A stretch of DNA of 64,000 bases, taken from NCBI RefSeq assembly GCF_900103525.1, contig NZ_FNHN01000006.1:62001-126000 (forward strand). The letters are read 5' to 3'. Of the stretch, positions 16,351-24,591 are shown in pieces (position 1 is the stretch's first letter; each line of letters begins with the position of its first letter). A program made the translations under genes and the position numbers. Under the pieces are notes generated by a model. The model was not told where the DNA came from and made no database searches. It worked only from the letters and a program-made list of their open reading frames with translations. The DNA comes from Bacillus sp. OK048. Lineage in GTDB: Bacteria > Bacillota > Bacilli > Bacillales > Cytobacillaceae.

Positions 16351-16506
16351 ATGAAAGGACTAACTGTGTTTTTTCTCTTACTTGCCATAATTGCTATTAT
16401 AATTGGAACAACAGCAGACTTTGAAAATGCTCCATTAATTGGCTGGGCTGGGGGAGTAATTTTTCTAATCCTCTCTACTTTAACCGCAGTAAAAAGAAGG
16501 TCATAA
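16351..16506 (+). CDS. 51-aa two-helix membrane peptide
   Basis: MKGLTVFFLLLAIIAIIIGT forms one helix, LIGWAGGVIFLILSTLTAV a second, ending in KRRS. TGGAGGGC is 6-7 nt before the ATG. Its TAA stop overlaps the ATG of the serine hydrolase gene in TAATG, so the two are translationally coupled. This tight coupling and the proper ribosome site make it a real gene despite its size. A role as a small subunit or regulator of the adjacent membrane hydrolase is plausible but unproven. Confidence 0.75.
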   Translation: MKGLTVFFLLLAIIAIIIGTTADFENAPLIGWAGGVIFLILSTLTAVKRRS

Positions 16507-18020
16507 TGAGAAGGAAAATTAGTTTGTTTCTTTTGGCTCTTTCTTTTTTTACTATTCTTTTATCCAGCCATGTATCCGCAGAGATTGATGGTATCTCAGA
16601 TGAAAAACTAAATAAAGTGAATACCTATGTAAAAGAGCAATTTCAAAACGCTGGGATTGTAGGTGGTTCCTATGCGATTGTATCGAATAATCAGGTGATT
16701 GCAGCCAATGGGGTAGGGTACAGGGATATAAAATTAGAAAAAAAAGCAATGGCTGAAACAATATATCCCATAGCCTCTGTAACAAAGTCATTAACAGCAA
16801 CAGCTATTCTTCAACTCCAGGAACAGGGGAAATTAAAGGTTAATGATCGTGTTCAAAAATATTTACCTTGGTTTACGTATAAAGACAAGGAAAAATCAAA
16901 AGAAGTAACGATTCAACATTTATTAACTCACTCAGCTGGAGTAGATCGATTTGAAGCCGACGGTGCTATTTTTACAGATGAAAAGAAAAATAGAAATTCA
17001 TTAGAAAATTCGATTAGAGCGTTAAGAACCGTTGATATGACATCTAATCCAGGTAAAGAAGGTCAATATTGTAATTCCTGTTTTAATACACTTGGCTTAC
17101 TAATTGAAGAAGTTACCGGAATGAGCTATTACGATTATATGAAAACAAATGTGTTTGAGCCATTAGGTCTGGAGCATACCGCTTTTGGTGAAGACCTTAA
17201 AACCATGGAGTCAAAGGATATCGCTAAAGAGTATAGCTGGTTTTTTGGTTTCCGGAATACTAACTTGCTAAACTATCAAACATTTGGGAAAAGTCAGGAC
17301 CCAGAGGGCGGCATATATACCAATAGTTTAGATTTGGCTAAGTTTGTTTCTGCCACTTTAGGTGATGAAACATTTTCATTACTAAATCAAGATACATTAG
17401 CGTTGTCGTATGAAGGGGTAGTTCCTACAGAGCACAAATCCTGGCAGTATACAAATGGAGGCTTTGAAGTGGGAATGCTTTCCGATCAAAGAGTGCTTTA
17501 CAAAGGTGGTGACGGAATTGGATCATCCTCAGTGGTTATGATGCTGCCTGAAGAAAACATAGGAGTGGTCTTACTTATTGGGGAATCGAATTCTGAGCCT
17601 AAACAGGATATAGCCAAGGGCATGCTGCAAATACTGATTGGCGGTGAACCCACAATATCTGAATTTCCTCCGCCACTTTTTAAAATGGCAGGAATCTTTA
17701 TGCTCGTCGTAACAATCATTTGTACCATTATCCTAGCGATTTTAGGTTGGTCTTTTTATAAAAGAATCACTCGGGAAAATCATTCTATTAAAATTCGTTG
17801 GTGGAGAATTTGTCTGATGATCCTATTATTAATCGGTTGGCTATTGATAGGATATTTACTTTTATTTATTAAAATCACACAAATTGGTTTCAATGGTTAC
17901 CCCTATGATATCGCGATTGGTTTAATTGTTATCGAAATAACACTATTAATAGGTTTGATCTACAATGTATGTTTACTATTATTTGTAAAAAGGCGCTTTA
18001 AAAGATGGATTGCGCTGTGA
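16506..18020 (+). CDS. Membrane-anchored beta-lactamase-family serine hydrolase
   Basis: 504 aa. Signal peptide ~1-25; beta-lactamase/transpeptidase-like domain ~30-385 with catalytic S91-V-T-K94, Y188-C-N190, and GGDGIGSS in the third-motif position. The C-terminal ~115 residues contain three to four hydrophobic helices (MAGIFMLVVTIICTIILAIL; ICLMILLLIGWLLIGYLLLF; IAIGLIVIEITLLIGLIYNV). Class C-like soluble enzymes lack such a tail. Family members cleave or sense D-amino-acid peptides or esters. It is coupled to the 51-aa peptide upstream and overlaps the kinase gene downstream, so it sits inside a signalling operon and may take part in sensing or modifying envelope-active compounds. Confidence 0.85.
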   Translation: MRRKISLFLLALSFFTILLSSHVSAEIDGISDEKLNKVNTYVKEQFQNAGIVGGSYAIVSNNQVIAANGVGYRDIKLEKKAMAETIYPIASVTKSLTATAILQLQEQGKLKVNDRVQKYLPWFTYKDKEKSKEVTIQHLLTHSAGVDRFEADGAIFTDEKKNRNSLENSIRALRTVDMTSNPGKEGQYCNSCFNTLGLLIEEVTGMSYYDYMKTNVFEPLGLEHTAFGEDLKTMESKDIAKEYSWFFGFRNTNLLNYQTFGKSQDPEGGIYTNSLDLAKFVSATLGDETFSLLNQDTLALSYEGVVPTEHKSWQYTNGGFEVGMLSDQRVLYKGGDGIGSSSVVMMLPEENIGVVLLIGESNSEPKQDIAKGMLQILIGGEPTISEFPPPLFKMAGIFMLVVTIICTIILAILGWSFYKRITRENHSIKIRWWRICLMILLLIGWLLIGYLLLFIKITQIGFNGYPYDIAIGLIVIEITLLIGLIYNVCLLLFVKRRFKRWIAL

Positions 18021-19060
18021 AAAAGGAGACCAGCCATTGTACCGTGCTTTTTTATCGTCCAGGATCTATTCAACTTATCAGCTATTTTATTGCAGAAACG
18101 TTGTTGACGGGGAGTATGTTTTTATTTATGATGAAGCAATTTCATTTGATCGGTTCATATGATTTCTTATTTGTGCCTTTTATTATGATTGCTTACGTTT
18201 GTCAAATTCGGCCATTGTTATGGATTGGCGCATTCATGAGTTTAGTTATTTTCTTAACTGGTACATGGTTAGGTGGCCATTTCACAGAAAATTTCTTATA
18301 TATTACGATTAATACTTCTCTTTTTTATATGATCGGGTTCTGCCTTGGCAGGGTAACGGTTTTAAATAATAAGAAGAAACTATTAATTGAATCCATTCAA
18401 GAAAAAAATAAGGCTTTAAAGCAATATTCTAAGAGAATCGAAGAGCTAACCATTATGGAAGAAAGGAACCGAGTTTCACAAGATTTGCATGACACCGTCG
18501 GCCATATTTTCACTTCCGTTATTACGAGTTTAGATGCTCTTCCCTTTCTTATTAAAAATGGAGAGGCAGAAAATAGCATTAAGGAAATTTCCAGTCTTGC
18601 GAGAAAAGGTTTGGCGGATGTGAGAAAAACCATTCATCAGCTGTCGCCCTTAGAAGCACATCAGTCCTTATCCCGATCTTTTCATCAAGTGATTGACGAA
18701 TTTACGAAGCACACCGGTACAAGCGTTGATTTTCTGATTGAAGGTTACGAAAGAGAACTCGGAGAGAGGACTAAATATACATGTATTCGTTGTTTGCAGG
18801 AGGGGTTAACCAATGCGAAAAGACATGGTCAGGCAACTAAAATTAGTGTCAAAATTTCATATCATGAGCAAGAACTCATATTACGAATAAAGGATAATGG
18901 AATAGGAACAGATTCTCTTCATCTGGGGTTTGGATTACAAACCATGAACGATCGAATTACTTCATTAAGTGGTTCCTTACGGATTGAATCAGATAAGAAT
19001 GAAGGCTCGGAAGTTCTCTGTTCGATTCCGCTATCCAACTATTTGAAATTAAAACCTTGA
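18005..19060 (+). CDS. NarL-type histidine kinase B, without extracytoplasmic sensor
   Basis: 351 aa. Four to five tightly packed membrane helices (~24-125) with almost no external loop, then HisKA_3 (RVSQDLHDTVGH, phospho-acceptor His162) and the ATPase (NAKRHGQA, DNGIGTD, GFGLQTM). From KQYSKRIEELTIMEER onward it closely parallels kinase A (11377). It overlaps the serine hydrolase by 16 nt. The ATG at 18005 lacks a good ribosome site; translation probably re-initiates from the upstream gene, and a later GTG at 18044 is possible. It has no regulator of its own nearby. The intramembrane-sensor layout is the type used by LiaS/DesK-like envelope-stress kinases. Confidence 0.88.
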   Translation: MDCAVKKETSHCTVLFYRPGSIQLISYFIAETLLTGSMFLFMMKQFHLIGSYDFLFVPFIMIAYVCQIRPLLWIGAFMSLVIFLTGTWLGGHFTENFLYITINTSLFYMIGFCLGRVTVLNNKKKLLIESIQEKNKALKQYSKRIEELTIMEERNRVSQDLHDTVGHIFTSVITSLDALPFLIKNGEAENSIKEISSLARKGLADVRKTIHQLSPLEAHQSLSRSFHQVIDEFTKHTGTSVDFLIEGYERELGERTKYTCIRCLQEGLTNAKRHGQATKISVKISYHEQELILRIKDNGIGTDSLHLGFGLQTMNDRITSLSGSLRIESDKNEGSEVLCSIPLSNYLKLKP

Positions 19061-19096
19061 AACAGTGATAGCCATCGCTGTTTCAAGGTTTTTTTT
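19053..19096 (+). terminator. Strong intrinsic terminator of the exporter-hydrolase-kinase operon
   Basis: 13-bp perfect stem AACCTTGAAACAG / CTGTTTCAAGGTT followed by T7-8. It overlaps the kinase stop codon. Confidence 0.9.
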
Positions 19097-19153
19097 ATCA
19101 TTTTGATGATGATGAACCAATATGACTTTTTTCCAAAAAGATATAGCCAACCT

Positions 19154-19170
19154 TCACTTTTTGATATGAC
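19154..19170. promoter_or_regulatory. Putative response-regulator operator, site 3 (TCAC-N9-TGAC)
   Basis: TCAC at 19154 and TGAC at 19167, then TTCAAAA, with the same spacing as sites 1 and 2. A further TATGACTTTTTT half-site lies at 19121. It is ~50 bp upstream of the second serine hydrolase. Confidence 0.6.
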
Positions 19171-19216
19171 TTCAAAAATTTATAGTTAGGGTATTCAGAA
19201 TATAGGAGGAAAAAAC

Positions 19217-20341
19217 GTGAAAAAAATATTTAAAATTGCAGGCATTGCTTTTGTCAGCTTAATGGTATTGGGAGGTTCTGCTGCTTTTGCTACGAGTACT
19301 ACTCACTCTGACTTAAAGGGAAACAAAAAGGAGAAGGTAGAAAATTATGTAGCTAACTACGTGAAAGAAGAAAAATTCAGCGGCTCCATACTTGTACTTC
19401 AAGAAGGGAAGGTCATTTTAGATCAATCCTATGGAAAAGCGGATAAAGACGATAACCTTTCTTTTTCCAATGACGACTTGTTTCCGGTAGGTTCGTTGAC
19501 AAAATCAATGACTGCCATAGCTATTTTGCAATTGGAGGAACAAGGTAAGCTTTCCGTTAACGATTCATTATCGAAGTATTTTCCGGATCTCCCAAATAGT
19601 AAAAAGATAACACTTCATCAATTGCTAAATCACACTTCTGGATATATTGATTTTCTAGATGCAAAACAGATAATAAAAAATTATACGAAACCCCATACGG
19701 ATGAGGAAATTTTAAACAGCTTCAAGAATGAACCTGTAGTATCCGAACCTGGAGAGAAATTTGCTTACATTAATACTGGTTATTATTTGCTGGGGAAAAT
19801 CATTGAACAGGTGTCCGGCGTTGATTACGCTACCTATTTAGAGAAGAATATTTTTGACAAAGCAGGATTGGATCATACTTTCATACTGAATGATGAAACG
19901 ATGACAAAAGTGAAGGTAAAGGGGTATGAGAATGGGAAGTTGGCAGAACAAATTCATCCATCCTTGTTATTTGCTTCAGGAAATGTTTTATCGACAAAAG
20001 AGGATATGGTCAAATACTTATCAGCCATTGATTCGAATAAACTCATAACCCCAGAGCAAAGAGAAAAAATGCATTCCTTTACAACGAAGGTTAATCTATT
20101 GGGAATTGGTTATGGATATGGCTGGTACGTAGCAAATGGGCCAATGTCATTTTACGAGAAAATGCATGCTCATGGAGGCTCATTACCAGGATTAAGAGTT
20201 GGAGTAAATCATTATCAGGATCAAGATTTATCCATCATCATTTTCAGTAATATAGGTTCCGAATGGATCTATTCCAAGCTTATGAATGGAATAACATCTA
20301 TTTTATTTGACAAAAGACAGTGGTTCTTCCACAGCCTATAA
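19217..20341 (+). CDS. Secreted beta-lactamase-family serine hydrolase
   Basis: 374 aa with GTG start behind TAGGAGGA. Signal peptide ~1-25 ending AAFA. Catalytic S93-L-T-K96, Y184-I-N186 and HAHGGSLPG as third motif place it in the penicillin-binding/class C-like serine hydrolase family, of usual length. Unlike the paralogue at 16506 it has no membrane tail. The candidate operator at 19154 suggests co-regulation with the exporter operon by the response regulator at 13563. The substrate (D-Ala peptide, ester or beta-lactam) is not predictable. Confidence 0.87.
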   Translation: MKKIFKIAGIAFVSLMVLGGSAAFATSTTHSDLKGNKKEKVENYVANYVKEEKFSGSILVLQEGKVILDQSYGKADKDDNLSFSNDDLFPVGSLTKSMTAIAILQLEEQGKLSVNDSLSKYFPDLPNSKKITLHQLLNHTSGYIDFLDAKQIIKNYTKPHTDEEILNSFKNEPVVSEPGEKFAYINTGYYLLGKIIEQVSGVDYATYLEKNIFDKAGLDHTFILNDETMTKVKVKGYENGKLAEQIHPSLLFASGNVLSTKEDMVKYLSAIDSNKLITPEQREKMHSFTTKVNLLGIGYGYGWYVANGPMSFYEKMHAHGGSLPGLRVGVNHYQDQDLSIIIFSNIGSEWIYSKLMNGITSILFDKRQWFFHSL

Positions 20342-20416
20342 TAGTGAAAAATGCAGTTTAAGATCTGAAATTTCTATAAATGTCACGTAAAAGGGGAAGA
20401 AGGTAGGGATAAGGGC

Positions 20417-20848
20417 ATGGAAAAATATGGATTAATTGGAATGCTACTGGTTTTTTTACTAACAGGATGCTCTGTTAGTATTGATAATGCTTCTTCGAAA
20501 TCAGAGGAGTTTGCCTCCACTGCAGAAGAATTATCGAGTACACTTAACGATGTGAGAGACGAAATGGAATCGCTAAAGGACAAAACAAATTTATCCTCTA
20601 AAGATCAAGCATTGATTGTTGAACAAACAGATGCAGCAATTAGAGTAATTGATAAATTTAAAGAAGAAGAAGCACCATTTATAGCAAATATTGCAAAAAA
20701 AGTGGTGATAAAAGAACTTAACAAAAAAACCACACTTCTCGAAAGCATTAAAGAAAAAGCCGAAAAAGGGACCGCGAACGAAGAAGATGTAAATAAGATC
20801 ATAGAAACACTTTCTGATGATTTTGAAATCAATCTATTCGAGAAATAG
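20417..20848 (+). CDS. Small lipoprotein of unknown function
   Basis: 143 aa. Lipobox LLTGC at residues ~14-18, then a Ser-rich linker and alternating charged helices (AEELSSTLNDVRDEMESLKD, KKTTLLESIKEKAEKGTANE) that are coiled-coil-like. It is anchored on the outer membrane face. AGGTAGGGATAAGGGC precedes the ATG. It follows the serine hydrolase by 75 nt and may be read through from that promoter. The family is not recognised. Confidence 0.75.
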   Translation: MEKYGLIGMLLVFLLTGCSVSIDNASSKSEEFASTAEELSSTLNDVRDEMESLKDKTNLSSKDQALIVEQTDAAIRVIDKFKEEEAPFIANIAKKVVIKELNKKTTLLESIKEKAEKGTANEEDVNKIIETLSDDFEINLFEK

Positions 20849-20852
20849 TTCC

Positions 20853-20975
20853 AACATAATCGTGGCTGCCATTGTCGATGCAATTTTAGCCATTTGCGTT
20901 ATTTATGGTGTTCCCATTAAGAAGAGAAATGGCACTGAAAAGGGGATCCAAAAACAATTGATGCTTAAAATTTAG
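20853..20975 (+). pseudogene. Possible C-terminal remnant of a membrane protein
   Basis: The frame reads NIIVAAIVDAILAICVIYGV and a basic tail, then a stop, with no start codon or ribosome site upstream. It could be a decayed 3' end or chance; the evidence is only the helix-plus-basic-tail pattern. Confidence 0.25.
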
Positions 20976-21003
20976 ATACAGGATATGTTGTATTGGAATA
21001 AGG

Positions 21004-21045
21004 AAAGGATACCATTTACGAAGTGTTTGGTATCCTTTTTTTTTT
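21004..21045. terminator. Bidirectional intrinsic terminator
   Basis: AAAGGATACCA / TGGTATCCTTT with a T9 tract on the plus strand. It lies between the convergent lipoprotein genes. Confidence 0.85.
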
Positions 21046-21055
21046 AATTTTATTA

Positions 21056-21882
21056 TTATTGCTTCCACAATTCTTCTGTCTTTATCACTTTATAATCTGC
21101 ATTCTGAACTGTATATCTCATGGTAGGACTATTTGGATACGAGGCATTTCCATCGAAGCTGGTGATTTCCGTGTTGTCACCATTTTTAACAAATTGATAA
21201 TAGCTTCCACCAGCCCCACCACTATTTTTAAAGTGTAACGTTATCGTATTATTTGAAGTCCCATCCTCAACTAAACTCCACAAATCTCTTCGGTAATTTT
21301 CCCATAATATTTTTTTAGAAACCTCATTATCAGTATTCTTATAGGTGTTCTCCCAAAAATCAATTGCTTCATCCATACTTCCCCATGCATTCTTTTGAAA
21401 AGTATATTCGATAACCTGTCCATCTGGCACAGTACGATCAGCTAAGTATTGGTCGTAAGCTTCATCTTCAACAGTTATACCTTCAAGATTACTGCCATTT
21501 TCTTTCAACAACAAGGCATGTTCCTTGCCTACATTATTTTTTATCGTCACAACAGTATACCCTTTAGGATCTTTATTTTTAGCGACTACATAAGAAAAAT
21601 TATTTAGGTAATTTACTACTAATTGCCCGCTATTGAAGTACCAATTGCTACTTACCTTATCCTCTTTTCCCGTTGCCTTCCAAACACCACCGACATCCAC
21701 ACTCGCCGTTGATACTTCTGGGGATGCTGAACTTTCAGATTGTGATGTCGTTTCTGTCGTTTCTATTTTTGTTCCGAACTTTCTGTGGGAGTTTTGGTAG
21801 AATCCTCAGTCGTTTTGCCGCATCCAGTAAGGACTATCACAAGAAAAACTACTAAACCAACTATTATCTTTCTCATTTTCAT
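21056..21882 (-). pseudogene. Frameshifted lipoprotein gene (intact apart from one base)
   Basis: The minus strand opens at ATG 21882 behind AAGGGG with a lipoprotein signal MKMRKIIVGLVVFLVIVLTG-C, then runs into TAG after EQK. The downstream frame (to 21056, residues VDVGGVWKATGKEDK...YKVIKTEELWKQ) starts without a signal of its own. Adding one A to the A5 run at 21766-21770 joins both frames exactly into one ~275-aa lipoprotein with a Ser/Thr-rich linker. The C-terminal 214 residues look like a lipocalin- or DUF-type beta domain (GGVWKA, SFDGNASY). This could be a recent null mutation, a slippage site or a base-calling error. Confidence 0.75.
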
Positions 21883-21990
21883 TAACACCCCTTGGACTTA
21901 TTTATGTATTCATTTTAACATAAATATCCAATTGTGAGTTTTTCTATTTTATGAATCAACCTTTATCTTCCTTTTCAAAAAAGGAATTTG

Positions 21991-21999
21991 TGATATAAT
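21991..21999 (+). promoter_or_regulatory. Extended -10 promoter of rarD
   Basis: TGATATAAT is a perfect TGn-TATAAT extended -10, ~60 bp before the rarD start. A CTGAGC...GCTCAG hairpin follows in the 5' leader (22018-22038); its role is unclear. Confidence 0.5.
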
Positions 22000-22060
22000 T
22001 ATATATCCTTTTGTGGGCTGAGCTTTAGTAGCTCAGATAAAAATAGAAACTGGTGAAAAT

Positions 22061-22990
22061 ATGGATCGTGATAATACAATCGGTATTTCCTTTATAGCAT
22101 GGGCTTATATAGTTTGGGGGATACTACCAATCTACTGGAAATTCTTAAATCAAGTTCCAGCGCTTGAAATTTTAGCCCATCGGATTATTTGGTCGTTTTT
22201 ATTCGTTTTAGTTATCGTGGTTCTTATGAAGCGAAAACAATTAAAGAACTTCTTTCAAGTTCAGATGAGTCAGAAAAAAACGTGGTTTGGCCTTATCTTA
22301 TCTTCACTTTTGATTAGTATCAATTGGCTCACTTATATATTTGCTGTGAACACGAACCACATTGTGGAGGCAAGTTTAGGCTATTATATTAATCCTCTTG
22401 TTACAGTCTTATTAGGGGTTTTTGTATTACGTGAAAGGATGAATAGATGGCAGGCCGTCTCCTTTGTGCTGGCGGGTATTGGTGTTATTTATATGACAAT
22501 CTCGCTTGGGAAGCTTCCATGGATTGCGCTGGTATTAGCCTTATCCTTCGGTTTTTATGGCTTGTCTAAAAAACTAATAAAAGTAGATTCCATTCTAGGA
22601 CTGCTGCTGGAAACGTTATTTAGTTTACCCTTCGCTTTATTGTTTATAACCTATTTAGGCGTAAACGGTCAGGGAAGCTTCTTGGGAGGGTCTCTTAAAA
22701 TTGATTTATTTTTACTAGGTTCAGGTGTTGTTACAGCCGTACCGCTATTATGGTTTGGTATCGGAGCACAAAAGATTCCACTTTACATCATCGGCTTTTT
22801 ACAATACATTGCACCTTCCATTAGCTTAGTTCTCGGCGTCCTTATCTACGGGGAGTCGTTTACAATGGACCATGTCATCACCTTTTCATGCATTTGGCTT
22901 GCTTTAGCCATATTTACTGTCTCAAACATCCGACAGTTGATCAAAAAAAGAAAAGTGGTAACAGCAGCTACAAGTGTAAAGAGCATATAG
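22061..22990 (+). CDS. rarD: RarD, EamA-family permease
   Basis: 309 aa with ten predicted membrane helices in two EamA-type halves. The N-terminus (ISFIAWAYIVWGILPIYWKF, LEILAHRIIWSFLFVL) and SINWLTYIFAVNTNHIVEAS, LGYYINPLVTVLLGVFVLRE are characteristic of RarD, annotated in relatives as the chloramphenicol-sensitive protein. The transported substrate is unknown. CTGGTGA precedes the ATG. A terminator follows at 22990, so it is a single-gene unit. Confidence 0.9.
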   Translation: MDRDNTIGISFIAWAYIVWGILPIYWKFLNQVPALEILAHRIIWSFLFVLVIVVLMKRKQLKNFFQVQMSQKKTWFGLILSSLLISINWLTYIFAVNTNHIVEASLGYYINPLVTVLLGVFVLRERMNRWQAVSFVLAGIGVIYMTISLGKLPWIALVLALSFGFYGLSKKLIKVDSILGLLLETLFSLPFALLFITYLGVNGQGSFLGGSLKIDLFLLGSGVVTAVPLLWFGIGAQKIPLYIIGFLQYIAPSISLVLGVLIYGESFTMDHVITFSCIWLALAIFTVSNIRQLIKKRKVVTAATSVKSI

Positions 22991-23042
22991 AAAAGAGAGG
23001 GGGGAACTGCCAAAACCAAATGGCATTTCCCCCTCTTTTGTT
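22990..23042 (+). terminator. Intrinsic terminator of rarD
   Basis: AAAAGAGAGGGGG paired with CCCCCTCTTTT, inner GCC/GGC pairs, T-rich end. Confidence 0.75.
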
Positions 23043-23071
23043 GTTATTTCTGGTTATTCGCATAAGGGAAA

Positions 23072-23122
23072 GTGGACGGTTCTGGTGGCTTTTAATGGAA
23101 CCACGAGAACGTCCCCGTGGAC
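23072..23122. repeat. ACGGTTC/GAACGTCC palindromic repeat copy
   Basis: GTGGACGGTTCT ... AGAACGTCCCCGTGGAC; folds into one imperfect hairpin. Same family as 2023, 25790, 27750 and 29709. Confidence 0.6.
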
Positions 23123-23151
23123 AACCGTGGCTATGCAGATTGAAAATACGT

Positions 23152-23180
23152 TTGACAAACCGACGGTCGGTTTGTATAAT
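23152..23180 (+). promoter_or_regulatory. Consensus sigma-A promoter with embedded TetR operator
   Basis: TTGACA (23152-23157), a 17-bp spacer and TATAAT (23175-23180). A perfect 21-bp palindrome, ACAAACCGAC and GTCGGTTTGT around a central G, spans 23155-23175, overlapping both boxes. Occupancy would block RNA polymerase. The TetR gene at 23896 is the likely repressor; a second site lies at 24547. Confidence 0.85.
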
Positions 23181-23216
23181 TGGAATATAAATCCAAGAAT
23201 AAAAGGAGTGAGTACC

Positions 23217-23861
23217 TTGAGCATAACCTCTAAAAGAAAAGTCATTCAAACCGTTATCGTTAGTATCTTTATAAATGGACTCGTACCTGTTCTCATTTAT
23301 AATTTACTTTTGGATCACTTTTCAAGTTTTGTTTCATTGCTCATTGCAACATTGGTTCCGTTGCTGGATAATCTTTATCAAATTATCAAACATAGGAAAG
23401 CCGACGCTTTTGGCCTGTTTATTCTGACGGGTTTCGTTCTTAGCTTATTTGCGTTTTTGTTAGGCGGCAGTGAGAAATTGATTTTAATGAGAGAATCCCT
23501 AGTAACGGGAATATTAGGACTCATCTTTATTGGGTCTCTATTTTCTTCAAAACCGCTCATTTATCATTTTGCCATTCGATTCAGTTCAACTAATGAGTCA
23601 GAACAGAAGGGAAAGTTTGCGACTAACTGGGAGTTTCCCTATTTTCGCTTTGTCATTCGATTAATGACTGTTGTGTGGGGAATTTCCCTGTTAGCCGAGG
23701 CAGTCATTAAAACGATTCTTGTGTACGAACTCTCGATTTCTGCCTTTTTAGCCATTTCACAAATTATTTTCTACAGTGTGCTCGGTGTTACGATTCTATG
23801 GACAGTCATCTATCGCCGATACGCAAAAACTCGCTTAGATTTAATCATGAATGTAAAATAA
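23217..23861 (+). CDS. VC0807-family membrane protein
   Basis: 214 aa, TTG start chosen because AAGGAGTG ends 6 nt before it; the longer frame from 23085 would start inside repeat DNA and run through the promoter. Six to seven membrane helices. The conserved stretch MRESLVTGILGLIFIGSL followed by KPLIYHFAIRF is the hallmark of VC0807-family proteins, whose function is unknown. It is driven by a consensus promoter overlapped by a TetR-type operator and followed after 34 nt by the TetR gene, so it is probably an operon with its own repressor. Confidence 0.8.
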   Translation: MSITSKRKVIQTVIVSIFINGLVPVLIYNLLLDHFSSFVSLLIATLVPLLDNLYQIIKHRKADAFGLFILTGFVLSLFAFLLGGSEKLILMRESLVTGILGLIFIGSLFSSKPLIYHFAIRFSSTNESEQKGKFATNWEFPYFRFVIRLMTVVWGISLLAEAVIKTILVYELSISAFLAISQIIFYSVLGVTILWTVIYRRYAKTRLDLIMNVK

Positions 23862-23895
23862 TACTTCTAGAAATTTACTAAGGATGGTACAAAAA

Positions 23896-24492
23896 ATGTC
23901 TAACTCCACTTCTCATGATAACTTAACCTATCAGAATATCCTATTAGAAACTGAGGCACTTATTCTGGAAAAAGGCTGCAGAAAAACGACACTCAAAGAC
24001 ATTATTGATAGAACAGGACTTTCGAAAGGAGCTATTTATCATTACGTTGCTAGCAAAGATGAATTGTTTGGCCTTATTCTAAAAATCAAAATAGAACAAG
24101 TTAATGAAAAATTTAATCAGATCATCAGCCAGCCTTCGAAAAAAGACCCTGCTGCTGGACGTTTTGGGATGGCCACTCAATTTTTCCATACTAGACAGAA
24201 CCCAAATGATGTAGGAAATTTAATATTCATTTATCTGTTAAGCCAGGATGATGAAAAGGTTAAAAGTATTTTAAAAAGTGTTTACCACTATAGTAAGGCA
24301 ACTGGTGTTCAATGGATTGAGATGGGGCAACAAAATGGTGTAATTCCCCCCCATATCGATGCAGAGAAAATGGCCAGTTTATTTATGACTTTTTCATATG
24401 GCCTTAGAGTAACGCAAATCCTTTCCTCATCTGAAGAGGAACAAGTAGCAACAAGTGATATTTTTAGATTGCTTATCCGAACATTGTCATAG
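23896..24492 (+). CDS. TetR/AcrR-family repressor
   Basis: 198 aa from the ATG at 23896; AAGGATGG lies 8-12 nt upstream, whereas ATG 23884 falls inside that ribosome site. N-terminal helix-turn-helix ~15-60 (ALILEKGCRKTTLKDIIDRT, LSKGAIYHYVASKDELF) and an all-helical ligand domain. Two near-identical palindromes of TetR type, at 23155-23175 over the upstream promoter and 24547-24565 before the GNAT gene, are its likely operators. It would thus control itself, the VC0807-family protein, the GNAT and probably the DUF2306 protein. The ligand is unknown. Confidence 0.9.
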   Translation: MSNSTSHDNLTYQNILLETEALILEKGCRKTTLKDIIDRTGLSKGAIYHYVASKDELFGLILKIKIEQVNEKFNQIISQPSKKDPAAGRFGMATQFFHTRQNPNDVGNLIFIYLLSQDDEKVKSILKSVYHYSKATGVQWIEMGQQNGVIPPHIDAEKMASLFMTFSYGLRVTQILSSSEEEQVATSDIFRLLIRTLS

Positions 24493-24546
24493 ATTATAAA
24501 ATAACTGGTGGGCAAAATCCGTATAAGGGTTCTCCCACCCCTTTAC

Positions 24547-24565
24547 CAAACCGACTGGCGGTTTT
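24547..24565. promoter_or_regulatory. Second TetR operator
   Basis: CAAACCGACTGGCGGTTTT matches the site at 23156-23174 at 16 of 19 positions. It lies ~45 bp upstream of the GNAT start. Confidence 0.7.
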
Positions 24566-24591
24566 ATTTTTCAAAACAAGAGGTGATGGGC

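Noticed and set aside
22018-22038. PreQ1-like or other riboswitch before rarD
   Set aside because: Only one short CTGAGC/GCTCAG hairpin, without conserved aptamer bases or a terminator.
23085-23216. N-terminal extension of the VC0807-family protein
   Set aside because: It would translate through the repeat, the consensus promoter and the operator; the TTG at 23217 has a proper ribosome site.
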